Below the pieces are notes generated by a model that saw only the letters and a list, made by a program, of their open reading frames with translations, was not told the origin of the DNA and did not search any database. The position numbers were made by a program, and so were the translations under genes. From assembly GCA_949825025.1 (NCBI GenBank), contig OX463779.1:28920539-28984538 (forward strand): a stretch of DNA of 64,000 nucleotides, written 5' to 3'. Shown one piece after another: positions 1-12,562 of the stretch (its first letter is position 1; the number at the start of each line of letters is the position of its first letter). This DNA is from Siphlonurus alternatus (taxonomy: Eukaryota > Arthropoda > Insecta > Ephemeroptera > Siphlonuridae).

Positions 1-60
1 TAAGCAAATTATTCTGTTCAATACATGTACATACAGCAATATTTAATTTATAAAAAAGTT

Positions 61-295
61 TATAAACAAAGAATTTTGGTAATGTCTGTCCGATGAAGCA
101 AGAAACACAAGACAATGGTTAATTAACTTTTTATGGAAAATGACCGTTAATTAAAATGTGAAGAAAAAACAATATGTCTACTATTGCCAGCAATGCTATT
201 ATCTGTGCTCGGGTGGATGAAATCAGGTACTACACCATCCCATGGTTAACAATAAAAAAGGCTTCTTTGCATGCATTTTAAACGTTGGTTTGTTA
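61..295. mobile_element. Palindromic MITE, family A, copy 1
   Basis: About 235 bases with imperfect inverted ends (TATAAACAAAG near 61, TTGGTTTGTTA near 290). It matches the element at 9352-9593 over several blocks: AATGTCTGTC, GGAAAATGACCGTTAATTA, a CAATGCTATTA/CAATGCCATTA block and ATCCCATGGTTAACAAT. It lies upstream of the dUTPase last exon, probably in an intron. No autonomous relative is visible. Confidence 0.6.
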
Positions 296-818
296 CACCC
301 ATTTTACGATCTCGAGAAGACTGTGTACTAGGATTATTAGTTATTTATTTGTTTATCTGTTTTTTAATTATTTATTTATTTAAAGCAATTGAACCTTAAA
401 TAATTAATGCAATCACAATTATTTTGTTTGAAATTAAGACACAAACAACAGACAGTGTTTAGGTAAGCCGTGCTTATGTGCAGCTGGACTGCCGTGGGAG
501 GGATATCGGTGGAGGAAATATGTTATGAGATAGGGAAAGGGGAAATGTACCTTTTGAAGGGAAGAGCCAAGAAAAAAGCACACAAAAATCCCGTTGTGTG
601 AGGAATCTGTTAATCTATGATTGGGTCTCTCCTTTGAAAGAACAAGACTGTTACTGATTAGAAATTTTCTTGAGCCGGCAAAGTCAATCCATGTCTTATA
701 GAATGTCCTAGCTATGTTGTATTGTATACTTGAAAAGACATGTTAAAAGTAAGACGTCAATAACCAAATCTCTAATAATATTTTTCTGTCTTAATTTTAT
801 TTCCTTATTTCTTTTTAG

Positions 819-875
819 ACTTTGGATGAAACAGATCGTGGCGAAAATGGATTTGGATCAACTGGAGTTCAGTAA
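819..875 (+). CDS. DUT: dUTPase, last coding exon (partial gene)
   Basis: The polypyrimidine tract TTTCTTTTTAG ends at 818. The exon that follows reads TLDETDRGENGFGSTGVQ and then TAA. This is the C-terminal motif V of trimeric dUTP pyrophosphatase (R-G-x-x-G-F-G-S-T-G), the flexible arm whose Phe stacks on the uracil of dUTP in the neighbouring subunit's active site. The enzyme hydrolyses dUTP to dUMP and pyrophosphate and keeps uracil out of DNA. Only this exon (18 codons plus stop) is visible; I see no other dUTPase motif in 1-818, so the rest lies upstream. A longer frame over the same bases (LWMKQIV...) is a shadow. The identification rests on one short but highly diagnostic motif at the expected C-terminal position and with a proper acceptor. 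Confidence 0.82.
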   Translation, partial: TLDETDRGENGFGSTGVQ

Positions 876-2390
876 ATATCCAAAACTTTCCAAGCCATCA
901 CTGAACCTAAAGGCTATGTAATTACATTGAAGATATGTTAGTTTTAAGACAGAATCTCCTTCTCATTTTGGGCATACATGACCGTAAAAGTGCCAGTTGC
1001 CCCAAAATACGTATACCATCATCATCTTACTTTTTTATATGGCTGTTACGTACATACGTTTCCACTTGTTACAACATTCCTTTCCGGCTTGCTAGAAGTA
1101 AAATGGCCTTAAGGTCAAAATATTGGCGAGAGAGAACTAGAAGACCTTCCTGAAGATTGACCCCTTATTTTTCAACTTGCTGATACTTAAAAGTAATTAG
1201 AAATTTAATATACAATATTTTTAGATTCCTTTTAGGCACTGTTTTGGTAGCATTACTTCTGTGTTTTTCTTCCAACACTTTGTCACTTTTTTTTTTTTTT
1301 CAATAAAATGTTGTTACTTTTTAGTCTTTATATTCTATAAAAGCCTTAAATTTAATATTCTGATGCTTAACAAATAATATTATATACTGTAATCAAATGA
1401 CTCACTTGCAGTATTTAAAATAATTGTAGAGTAGATCATGCACTTTTGTATTCTCATATTTAAAATGAATAAAATACTGCCATTCCATTCTATAATAATT
1501 TTTATTAATCCACAAAAACCATTCAAAAAATTTATGTGTTTATAATAATTAATTGTAACAACTCATTGCACTTCACAAAAGCTATCATTGCTAATATACA
1601 TGCTATATAAATTTTTGTATAATATGTAGTTATAATTATTAATTAACAATCAGTTCAAAATAAGACCATCCTTAAATTTACACAAAAGAAATTGTGCAAG
1701 AAGAGAGCTTAAATATTATGGTTCGTATTCCCATATTTACATTATATGTACTTTTTATTTATAGGTACAGTTCACTATCATGCATTTTTAATGACTTTTC
1801 ATTGTTATTAAATCGATGCCCTTAATTTTAATCGGTTTAAACAAATATATTTTTTTCTCTAGAACTGACTTCAGGACAGTGTGGTGAGAAAGCAGCCTGC
1901 GATGTTTGCCTTTATCACACAGGCAAATAAAAGAAAACCATGCATGCCCTAGCTAATAGGCAGCATGCATTCAAATTTTATTAGTTACATGAGTGATAAA
2001 GGTGATTATTGCAGGCTATAATACTAACCGTCTACAGTATTCTGGACGTACACTAAAAATGTAAATATGTTCTAGTAGATCATTTAGCACCTCTTGAAAC
2101 TTCCTAAATAGCTAAACTAAATTTTCTTTGGTTACATGAAAATGCATTACATTTCTAGAGATAAATTTTAAGGATGGAACAATTCTCCTTAAGAAAAAAA
2201 AAATAGGAGATAAATATAAATAGTATTTAAATAAAATATAAAAAGGAAGATATTTAATAATTGCTTGAATAGAATATTTAATATAGAGAGTATTGTGCTT
2301 AGGATTTTTAATTATTATTTAATTCCACTTCTTGCATGGTGAAATTGTTGTTTTGATCCTTGCACAAGCCTTTAAAAATTGAGTAATTGA
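876..2390. other. 3' UTR and convergent intergenic region
   Basis: This separates the dUTPase stop codon from the endophilin poly(A) signal on the other strand. It is AT-rich with short runs of T and A. I see no coding exon or mobile element here; open frames at 730-1153 are short and have no recognisable content. Confidence 0.5.
1302..1307 (+). terminator. Candidate poly(A) signal of the dUTPase gene
   Basis: AATAAA lies about 430 bases after the dUTPase stop codon and is followed by a T-rich stretch. A second AATAAA near 1469 is an alternative. The choice is inferred from position. Confidence 0.4.
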
Positions 2391-2396
2391 TTTATT
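2391..2396 (-). terminator. Candidate poly(A) signal of the endophilin gene
   Basis: TTTATT on the plus strand (AATAAA on the minus strand) lies about 165 bases downstream of the endophilin stop codon at 2560-2562. Its assignment is inferred from spacing. Confidence 0.45.
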
Positions 2397-2559
2397 AACA
2401 TTATTATAATTATTACTTTTCTTTAACATATTGACAGTAGAAGAGTTAAGAGCTTGAAGCAGGCTGAAAATCCATGTCTGGATAAATGTTATTGCTCAGA
2501 ATGTGTGACAGGGGTGAGGGCTGCCGATATCCTGCCAAAACTGGCTAATGGAAGGTAAT

Positions 2560-2670
2560 CTACGGTGACAGTGTCTCCAGGAATGCCCGGGGAACCTTTC
2601 CTTTTTGGTTTCCACGTTCCCCAAGTATATAATCTGGCTCTAGAGGATCATCCTCCAACACTATAATCAC
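2560..2670 (-). CDS. SH3GLB: Endophilin B last exon: second half of SH3
   Basis: After the acceptor TTTCCAG the frame reads VIIVLEDDPLEPDYILGERG then NQKGKVPRAFLETLSP and TAG. GERGNQKGKVP is the n-Src/distal-loop signature of endophilin B. The residue usually Trp before the LMGERG-like block is Tyr (codon TAT). Confidence 0.88.
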   Translation of the reverse strand: MIIVLEDDPLEPDYILGERGNQKGKVPRAFLETLSP

Positions 2671-5600
2671 CTGGAAAGTGTACATCATACAATTTTAGTT
2701 TTGGCATGTGAATAAGAAGGAAAATTCACACAATATTATTAGCAAGTGCAATTTACTGGAATAAAATTTAAAGAGAGGAAACTTTGGTGAGACAAACTTT
2801 AATTTTTATACATTTTCAAATTAATTTCTATTTTATTTATTCAACGCTTTTTGCATACAGATATTTGTATTAAGGGTAAGATAACACAAACAATCGATTG
2901 TTGTTAGTCCCATATATTTGATTAACATGTAAACCTTAGAAACCTCATAATGATTCTGAATTTTTTTTTTGAGAGACAGTTCTTGGCATTAAAAAAATAT
3001 GGAGAAAATTTCAAAACAATCGGACGATCCAATTTTTTTAAATTTTCAGTATAGGGCTTTCCCATGGAGACCGAAACTAAAAAATTAATTTAAAAAAAAT
3101 TGAATCGTCCGATTGTTTTGAAATTTTCTCCATATTTTTTTAATGCCAAGAACTCTCTAAAAAAAATTCAGAATTATTATGAGGTTGCTAAGGTTTACAT
3201 GTTAATCAAATGGGACTACAACAATCGATTGTTCGTGTTATCTTACCCTTAAAGGAGCATAAAACTTTCATGATGTAGACATAATTTTTTTCTTCCACCT
3301 AATACTATTCATTTTTGCAGGTAGTAATTATTTACTCCGATTTTTTATTGACATAAAGATTCGAATTTGACTGCTGTGATGTCATGATGACTCTTCAACC
3401 GTCAATTTTTGTCCTTTGCCGAATGACGTACGTCACAGTGACAAAGAGTCTTAATTCAATTTGATAAAAATAGGGGTAAATAGTATATAAGCTAGCACAT
3501 GCAAAAATTAACAGAACGAGTTTAAATAAGAGAAAAATCACTGTATTAAGGGTAAGGTAACGCCACCAATGTTAAATTTTCCACTCTCATTTCTTCCTTC
3601 GAACATATTTTAAAATGTTCTCCTCTATGTCCTTCATTAGCTCTTAAAATATTGTTTATACAAATTCAATTCAGTTTCCAAGTTACGTGTATTGAAACTG
3701 AACCCATTTATTGAACAAGCATTCCCTGCATTTCAGTGACAGTAGAAAAATTCTATGATCCAATCGTCCGATTTTTAAAAAAAAACTAGAAACAAACAAT
3801 GCACTAGGACAAACCTTCACAGCAAAAAAAAAAGACAATTATGAGAGTGGGAGCGACGTAAATGAATAATGACTGCACGAATTTTGACACTCGCACGTCT
3901 CACACACCCCTTTTTAGTCGGCCATTAAACAACTGGCGAATGAAACAGGCTAACTAATGAACCAAAACAACGCTTATAATCCACTCCACCAGTCTCCACC
4001 TAAACTAAAAACTTTCAAAAAATGTTTTATAGTAATGAAAAAAAAGTTTTATAAATAAAACAACCATAAAAGTTATTATAATATTAACTCATTATTTATA
4101 AATAAATTGAATATAAAACTGCCGTGACTTGCGTAGTATCTTTAGAGTGGGACAATTTGAATATTGATATAGAGGCGCTGTGATCGCGGCGCAACTCTGG
4201 CGTTCCCTTTCCCTTAATGCATCTAATGTTGAAAGTTTTATGTTCCTTTAAAATGTATTAAGGGAGAGTTTTCTGGTTGTTGGGAAAGCTGGTTATCTTC
4301 ATTTGTGAATATGGTCCAATATTTACAGTAACAATATATAAGGGAGAGATTAAATTAATTTGTTATTTTATTTAGTGATCTTTTATGAATTGAATAAGTT
4401 TCAAGAAAAATATTTGTTCTACAGCAAGATATAAAAATGACAAAATGTTGCATTCATATTTGTGTTCAGAAAAAATTATTCATCCATACCTCATCTGCCA
4501 TGAGGCTGAGTTCCGACTGGTCTTTAGCATCATAGTCGCACAGCACTCGAGCTCGCTTGCGTGTGTCGTTAGTTGCACCACTTGCTGCAGCAGCAGCCAG
4601 CCCAGCAGGAGAGGAGGCAGCAGGCGACGAGGCCAGGGAGACACTACGGGGGCGGGAGAACATGACCAACACATCCACTCTAGCAAGTTAGCAGCAGAAA
4701 AAAATATGGAAATCATAGACAGGCAAAGCAAAGTAATAGACTACAGTAATTTAAAGGAATTCATTTACACAATGATGCCACACAAAATTATATTATTTAT
4801 CAAAAGGTACTAAATAGGACTAGGTAAACAAAAAATTATAAAAAAATGGACGGTCTGCTAGCAACATTGATGACGCTTCTTAACTGTAGTATAATTATCA
4901 TAATATGTATGCTTAAAATCTCACTAAGTTTAATTATTATTGCTTGATTATATAGTTTATTCATAATATTATTATTTTCTTAGGCCTATTTTTAATACTA
5001 TTACTAAATATTATTGCTTCATAATTTTTTTATTATATATTTACTTGAGTCATTACTTACTAAAGTATATAGTATAATGCATATTATATATTAATAAATG
5101 TATATTATTTTTTAGTATGTATAATTTATTGTATTGTATAAGATATTTTAAGATGTGGTGTTTTCTTATTTCACAGTTTTCAAGAACAATTATTAGCAAG
5201 GTTAATTAGTTATGAATACCTTATAAACTATAAATAGTTTCACAAACATGTTTGGTTAATTGGTGTTTTGTAAGTCAGGTAAAATTGGGATAAAATTATT
5301 TACTAATTAATCTAACGGATTGGAAGTGACTTATTATCCTCACTCAACTTTCGATATGGTAAGTTTTTTTTTTTTTTTTTTTTTTTTCCCTCCCATTAGC
5401 TTTATACTTTTTATTCTTTATTTATATTTTGTTTTCTTGGTAAAGGCCACCAAAATAATAACACTTCAAAAAATGAAAGCATAAAATAGGATGAAATCTA
5501 AACTGAAGTTATCGTATTTGATAACCTACAATATATATTTTTATTACAGGTAATGTCAGAAAAAAATGTTTAATATATTTTATTGTATTATGGTATGGGA

Positions 5601-8600
5601 TCTTTTAATAACTGCAGAATGTTGTGTATTCTGCCATTAATTTCAAATGAATATTATCTAATATGTATTTATATTATATTATTATTATATATTAAATGTT
5701 AATATTTTATTGCTTTAGTGTCCTTAATAGTAAAATATTTTTCATATATTGTCATTGTTATTAGGTTTAGCAGTCTAGCAAATATGTGCTACTTTCTGGA
5801 AAGGTGCAATATACATCATCTTTAATTGATCCTATAATTCGAACAAGAGAATATTTATATTCAATACTATTTGCAATAAATCAATGTTGTTTAAAAATAT
5901 AACATTAATTAAGGGTAAGGTAACACGGATCAGCTGACCCAATGCTAAAAAAATTCCACACATGATAATTATGAAAAAAATTAAAGATATTCTCCTCTAC
6001 ATCACCTATCAGTGGCTAAAATATCAGGTATACAAATTCATAACTCAAAAAATAGCTCAAATTTGTGTATCTGATATTTTAGCCACTGATAAGGGATGTA
6101 GAGGAGATAATTTTAAATTTTTTTCATAATTTTCATGTGTGGGATTTTTTTAGCATTGGGTCATCTGATCTGTGTTACCTTTTACCCTTAACTCAAGTTC
6201 CTTAAAAAAAGAAGACCAATCACTTGGAGAAATGGTAAGCAAGCTTTGGGAGCTGCCTTAATTTTATCAACTGATTGATTTCAGAATTGCATAAATAATA
6301 TGTACGGGTGCCCTGAAGTTTGCTTGACTTATTGGTTAATTTTCCCAGACCCAAAATTTACCTTGTGCTCTTATATCTCACAAATCAGAGACCCATTATA
6401 AAACAACTTAAGAAGGTAAATTATATTATGTATAATATAGGGAAATGTATCTATTTCTAAGAACGTAAAATAGGTTATTGATTATTTTGCAATTTTCGTC
6501 ACAATTGCAATTTATATGCAGCATTTATAAGCTTTTTATGGCATAAGATTTTCTGACTTAAAAAGCGAAAAATGTGTCCAAAGTATTATTATAAGCTAGC
6601 AGACTGGTAAAACTAAAGCTACGGATCAGTAGTGGACTTAAAGGATGCAAAGGAGGTGAACTTTTCCTCAACTACGGGACTGGAGGAGGGACTGATGAGC
6701 TGCAGTTCCTCGCTGTTGACACGCAACATGGGCGCAGGCTTGGGCTTTACAGAACTGCAACACCACGATACACCCACGCTCACATGCTACCAAGCCACAC
6801 AGAAGAACATATAAACTTAACAAATTCTTTCAGATCTGGCTTAGATTTAGCATCTCAGTTTAACAAAATCCATTGAAGTTAATGATGATTCAAATACAAA
6901 AAGGCTGTAGTAGAGAACATAGTTGCTCTTGACCAGATATTAAAGAACTTGTCAATGGTTAGCAATAGACCACTAGATGTCTTTTATGTTGATTGTTGTG
7001 ACAATATGACATATGGTGATATTGTTTGTACTTTACAGAAATGAACAATATTCATTTTTATTAAATTTATATTATTATACAATATTTACTCCTGAGCAAA
7101 AAGTGACTGTTCTATAGCTGACCATTGTTATGTTAATTAGTTTGCTAAATTAATAAGGAAGCAAATGTTTTGCTACAATTGTACTTTTATTATAAATTGA
7201 AAGAATATGGAAAATTAGGTAACATATATAAGATATTTCTCTACGTAAGTAAAATGGAAGAGAATGCAGAAATGAACAAATAAGCAAGTTAAGGATAAGG
7301 TGACTGTGTAGTTAGTTACATTAGTTACTGTAGTTTTTTAAAGCAATTAATAGCATAGCAAAATATTTGTTAAAAAAATTAATTAAAAAATAAATAAATA
7401 ATAACATTTCCATGAACAAAACACAAATTTAGCCAGTACATTATTTTATACGAACATCGATACTGCAATAGTTAAAGGGTGGCTTTGTTGATTTGGATTG
7501 TTGAAACAACTAGATTAAGTGTAAGCTTGACTTTCAACTTAAACTTTGTCAATGTCGTGGGGAGTATGCTTTAAAATGTACAGTCGTCACATCGGAAAAT
7601 TTCTTTGAGGCCTTGTTAATCACCATTTCCCGTAAGAATAACACAGGGCATGGTGATTAACAAGGCTGCAAGAGGGAAATTTTCCGAGGCGACGAGTGTA
7701 CATACCTACAGTATATTTGAACATTGATTTATACTGTAACTGGAAGCTCTGAATTCAAAATTGATAATTATTGATATTACAGTACTGCTTTTTTGCTTTT
7801 TATGTAGCACAATGTCATATATTATAAATTTATCACATCTATGAGTGTCAAGTTAAAATTGAACTTTAGTCTCAGTGGCCATGAAAGAGAATGCTTTTTT
7901 CTAGATTCAAACTCTCACAAAATTAAGCTAACGCTGAGTCAAAAATACAAGGGTGTTCCATTATTTTTTTTAAGGCAAGGAAAAAAAAAAAATAAACCTC
8001 TCCATGAGCAAAACCTTAAAACAAAATCCTAACGACTACGCCATTATCGAGGCCCCTACATTTTACTTCCTACAGAGGCACTGATAGTCACCTTGCTATC
8101 TCCGATGCGAGGGCCTGCAGGGTGGTATTGCATTGGGCATGGTAGCGAGCCTGCGCCTGCACCAGTTCGTGCAGGCAACGCAAGTGGGAGGCGTGGCTGC
8201 TCGAGATTCCCTCGAGCAGCAGTCGTGTGATCTCAGCCTGACGATCAAACTCTGCTTGCGCCACCCGCAGCTCTCGTTCCGCCTGAACACATCAGTCATC
8301 AGCACTTCATATCAACATCATCATCTTTAAAAGGAAACAGGCTTGAATTACAAATTAAACAGTCACCGAGTGTTCGTCGAGTTTATAACCAACATTCGTA
8401 TTATTTTTATCTACGCGCGGTGCAGATGCTTGAAGTTGCAGTGTAAAGGAAGAAATTTGGTAGGGCTGACTGAGTTGTGACGCCAGCAAGGACCTACTTT
8501 GTGCCACAACTTTGCACGGCTGCACAGCTCGCAGTCATTTGGTGACTGTTGTATTTTAGGCCCGTATCCCTTTAATATGTCTCATAAAGGTTATCAATTA

Positions 8601-8929
8601 TTAATCGGAAGCAAGCATTTAGTGGGAGCACCAATTTTGTAATGTGAGCAAAACATTTAAATTTACCACAGGAACATTGTCATTACTTAGTTATAGTTAC
8701 TTATAGTTTTGCTTCATGCATAAATCTATACTAAACTAAAAGTACAATAATGCTATTAGTCTAATAATTTTACTCTAGCAACTAATTGTAAGTAAAGTGT
8801 ATGTATTGTGTAAAATTAATATGTCAGAATGCATTCATCCAGAAAAAAACTTTATTTTTGTATAACTTAGATTTTTTTTCTCTCTTTGTTTAAGTAGTGA
8901 TCAAAAAATTTTTTACCTCCAAAAAATTT

Positions 8930-8963
<34 letters not shown>

Positions 8964-11900
8964 CTTTATTACTAGAAGCTAGTGTTCCGAGTGTCCGTCA
9001 GTTAATTATAATTATTTTTTTCTGGAAAATGAAATGGATATTGTTTGTATGAAAAACTAACTTTGATTAAAGCTAAATGTGTACAACACTTCAAGGATTT
9101 TTAATTTGAAGATCACCATTAAAATTCTTTAGGGAAAAAAAAATTGTTTGTTTGATTGCTTTTAAAGTATAAAGAGATGGGTTTTTTTTATTTTTTATTA
9201 TTCTTGACTACTTGATGGACACTGGCTTTTAGTATTTAAATTATAAAAAAAAAAAAAAAAAAAAATACAATCTCAGCATTTTGGAGGTAAATTTTTTTTT
9301 ATTAAACTAGCTGAAAAATAAATAAATATCAAAGTCTTCTGCTCGTTGTTAGTAAACAAAGTATTGTTGTGTAATGTCTGTCGCGTGAAAGGAAAAACAT
9401 GGGACGGTTGTTGATTTACATGTTAACTTATGGAAAATGACCGTTAATTATGAAGTTGACATCATTGCCTAGCGCCAACAATGCCATTACGTTCTCTAGC
9501 TGCTCTGGTGGCAAAATTAGGCACTACGTCGTCCCATGTTTAACAATGAAAAAGGTTTCATGCGACAGACATTATAAACAATGGTTTGTTACAACCATTG
9601 TGCGAGTAGAAGACTTTGATAAATATATAATATATTAGTACAGTATTATTATTATAAATATTTTTTATCATAACAAAAAATTGCATTCTATGGACAATAA
9701 TAATAAAAATATCATTTTGACCTACATTGCCACTAGATAAGTAATACATTTAATTTTGATTTATTTTCTATTCTACAACATATATAATAACAGCAATACA
9801 GCTATTGTGAACGTTAGTGTTCAATTTTATTGTTTTTAAAGGTCACATATATCAAAATTGGCTGCTAGTGAATATTATAGTAGTCACTTAAAAATCACAA
9901 AAATTAAAGAAAAAACACGCACAAAATTTCATTTTCTGTTGAGATGAAATTGAACAGAACTAGAGCTTTAAACTGTATACTTTGGAGCTTTTTTAGCAAA
10001 GCATGATTGTATTGTTTTTAGAAATACTGTAGTGCCATTGATGTCAAAACAAAAATTTGGCACAGTAGTTTGTGTAATTTATTTTTACTTTAACTTGAGA
10101 TTGTATTTTATAAACAGTATGTTTATTTCATTACTAATTGTATCAATGACACCACAATATTCTTCTACACTTAGATTATCAGGAAGGAGGATGATAACAG
10201 CAACAGTGCCTATTCTTGTATGACTGGCCTTGCTTGATCAAACAATAGAAAGAAAACAACAATTATACTGCTCCATACTAGCAGTGATAGCAGTTTTTCA
10301 CGGAGCTCACTACACATCAAGCAAAACATCTGCGATAGTTTTGTTTAGTTGATTTAATGGAAGGTCAAGCTTTTCTACACACTGATTTGAGAACTATAGC
10401 CTGAGAAACGTACACAGTTTGGAAGTGATTTGATAAGAACTCTCCTAATACAAGAAGTAGCGCTTAATGATGAAGTCAAAGTATTGGTTCTCGGTCCGTC
10501 ATATGTGAAAATTGACTGTATAAAAGAAGAAGCATTGTTGTGATGGTGTCATGCAAAAATTATTAAAAAAATAATTGCTTTATTAAAAAACATGTCAAAA
10601 TATTTAAAAAAAAAATAGAGTAAAAAAATAATGCAATGAAAAATCATTCAAGTTGCAAGACAGGCAGTGATAATTAAGGTATATTAAAGAACCTGGAGGA
10701 TGTACCTGTTCCATTACCACTTGAGGATTGAGTCCATCCTTTTGAGCCTATATTGTGTGCATAAAATAGGAAGCAAGACAAATATTAGGCAAAAGTTGCA
10801 GCAACAAAAACCATAGGAAAAATTAGTAATGTATTAGAATTAGATATTTTGAAAAGAGTGTTAATTTCATTGATGACTTTTTTATATTTCTGGGTACTTA
10901 CAGCCTGTTGTCCTTGAATACTTCGTGCCTTTCGCAGACGATTCTTGCACGCATCAAGATCAATCCTGAGTCAAAAAAGAGCTGCATAAGATATACATTT
11001 TTTGAGTTTTTTATTCAGTCTCCTGTCCTGGTATATCAAACAAGCAGTGGTGCAAGTAAACCGGTTACATACTGGTAAAAACTCACAAAATTTAGCCCAG
11101 CAGGTACAGGAATGACGTCACAGCACTGGTAAGAGCACCAGTAAGAAAATGAAATTACTGTCACCACTGCAAATAAGCCACAGTATATTTAATTTAATAG
11201 TTGGTGTCAAAAATGTAAGTGCTTCAACAAAATATACAGCTTATAAGAAGAAATAATGCATAATAATTTTGAATACTTTACTTCAAACTATAATACAATA
11301 AAAAAAAGTTTGGTAACAAACTTTTGGATTAAATTCTGTTTCAAAACAAATTTCAGTGTAATATTAAATGTGAATGTCTGTGCTTATAAATTTAAATAAT
11401 TAATTGCTTGCAGCAGATATCTAGCTCAAAAACCTTTTCCCTGTATGTATGTACTGTAGAAGTTACCTTGCTGACAGTGGTTAGAAATAAAGTGTAGTGA
11501 CTATAGTAGAACCATCATATGGTCAGCGCTGTCACTTTGACATGTGCATTCCTTTCTTACCTGCCATGTCAAAGTGACAACGCTGACTATATGATGGTTC
11601 TACTATAGTGAGACTAATGTATCATAATTGAATCTCCCTCTAGCTACATACATTGTAACATTCCAACAAGATATTGAAAGACAAAATTGTGACTTAAAAT
11701 TAATATATTGATTAGAAATAGGGAAACTTGAATACATATATCACCTTTTCCCCTCAAGTATGCTCCGTTCCTTCATTATTGTCTTCATTTCCCCCTCAAG
11801 GAACTTGCGCAGGGGCATGATATAACTCTGGTTTATGGCTCCGATGTACTCTCGTTCAGTCACTCCCAGCTTTTGTTCATTCTGGCCAACTTTTATCAGG

Positions 11901-12485
11901 GTACTGCCTGCACAGACAAAATAAAATGAACATTAGTTCCTGAAAAAAAAAATAATTAAAGGTACTCAAAACTCTCACCATAAGGTGAACTGGAACCAAA
12001 GACATTGCCAGCTTCCATCATGTCTAAGCCTAAGTATTCTAGGTTTGTGAGTCTGTTGGGGCGTTTCTTCTCTATCTTTTCAAAAAGAAAATCTTCCACG
12101 CGATATCCTGAAAGAAAAATAGAGACAGATAATATTATTAAGTTTTAAGTTATGGCAGTCAGTACAAGAATGCAGTTTATAAGAAAAAAATGCTTTGGAG
12201 TTTGTTGAGATGCATAATAGCAAAAGTATTAGCACAGTACAATGTTAGACGTACAACATACATGTTGTAAGTTTATTTTATGGCAGACTTGATGATAATG
12301 AAAGAATATAATGCATACTGTGTGTATGCATATATAATGTACATTACTGTACATACTCTATACGTATGATACTGTACTGCAGTATAATCATACATCAATA
12401 TTATATGTATCATATATTATACTGTATATAATATATACATATGTATATATATAATATATACATATGTATATATATATATACATAA

Positions 12486-12562
<77 letters not shown>

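Noticed and set aside
730..921. 63-codon frame ending ...SLNLKAM
   Set aside because: It overlaps the dUTPase last exon in another phase. The dUTPase frame has the motif and a matching acceptor.
4445..4813. Plus-strand 122-codon frame
   Set aside because: Antisense shadow of the endophilin SH3/linker exon at 4490-4679, which has clear homology and splice sites.
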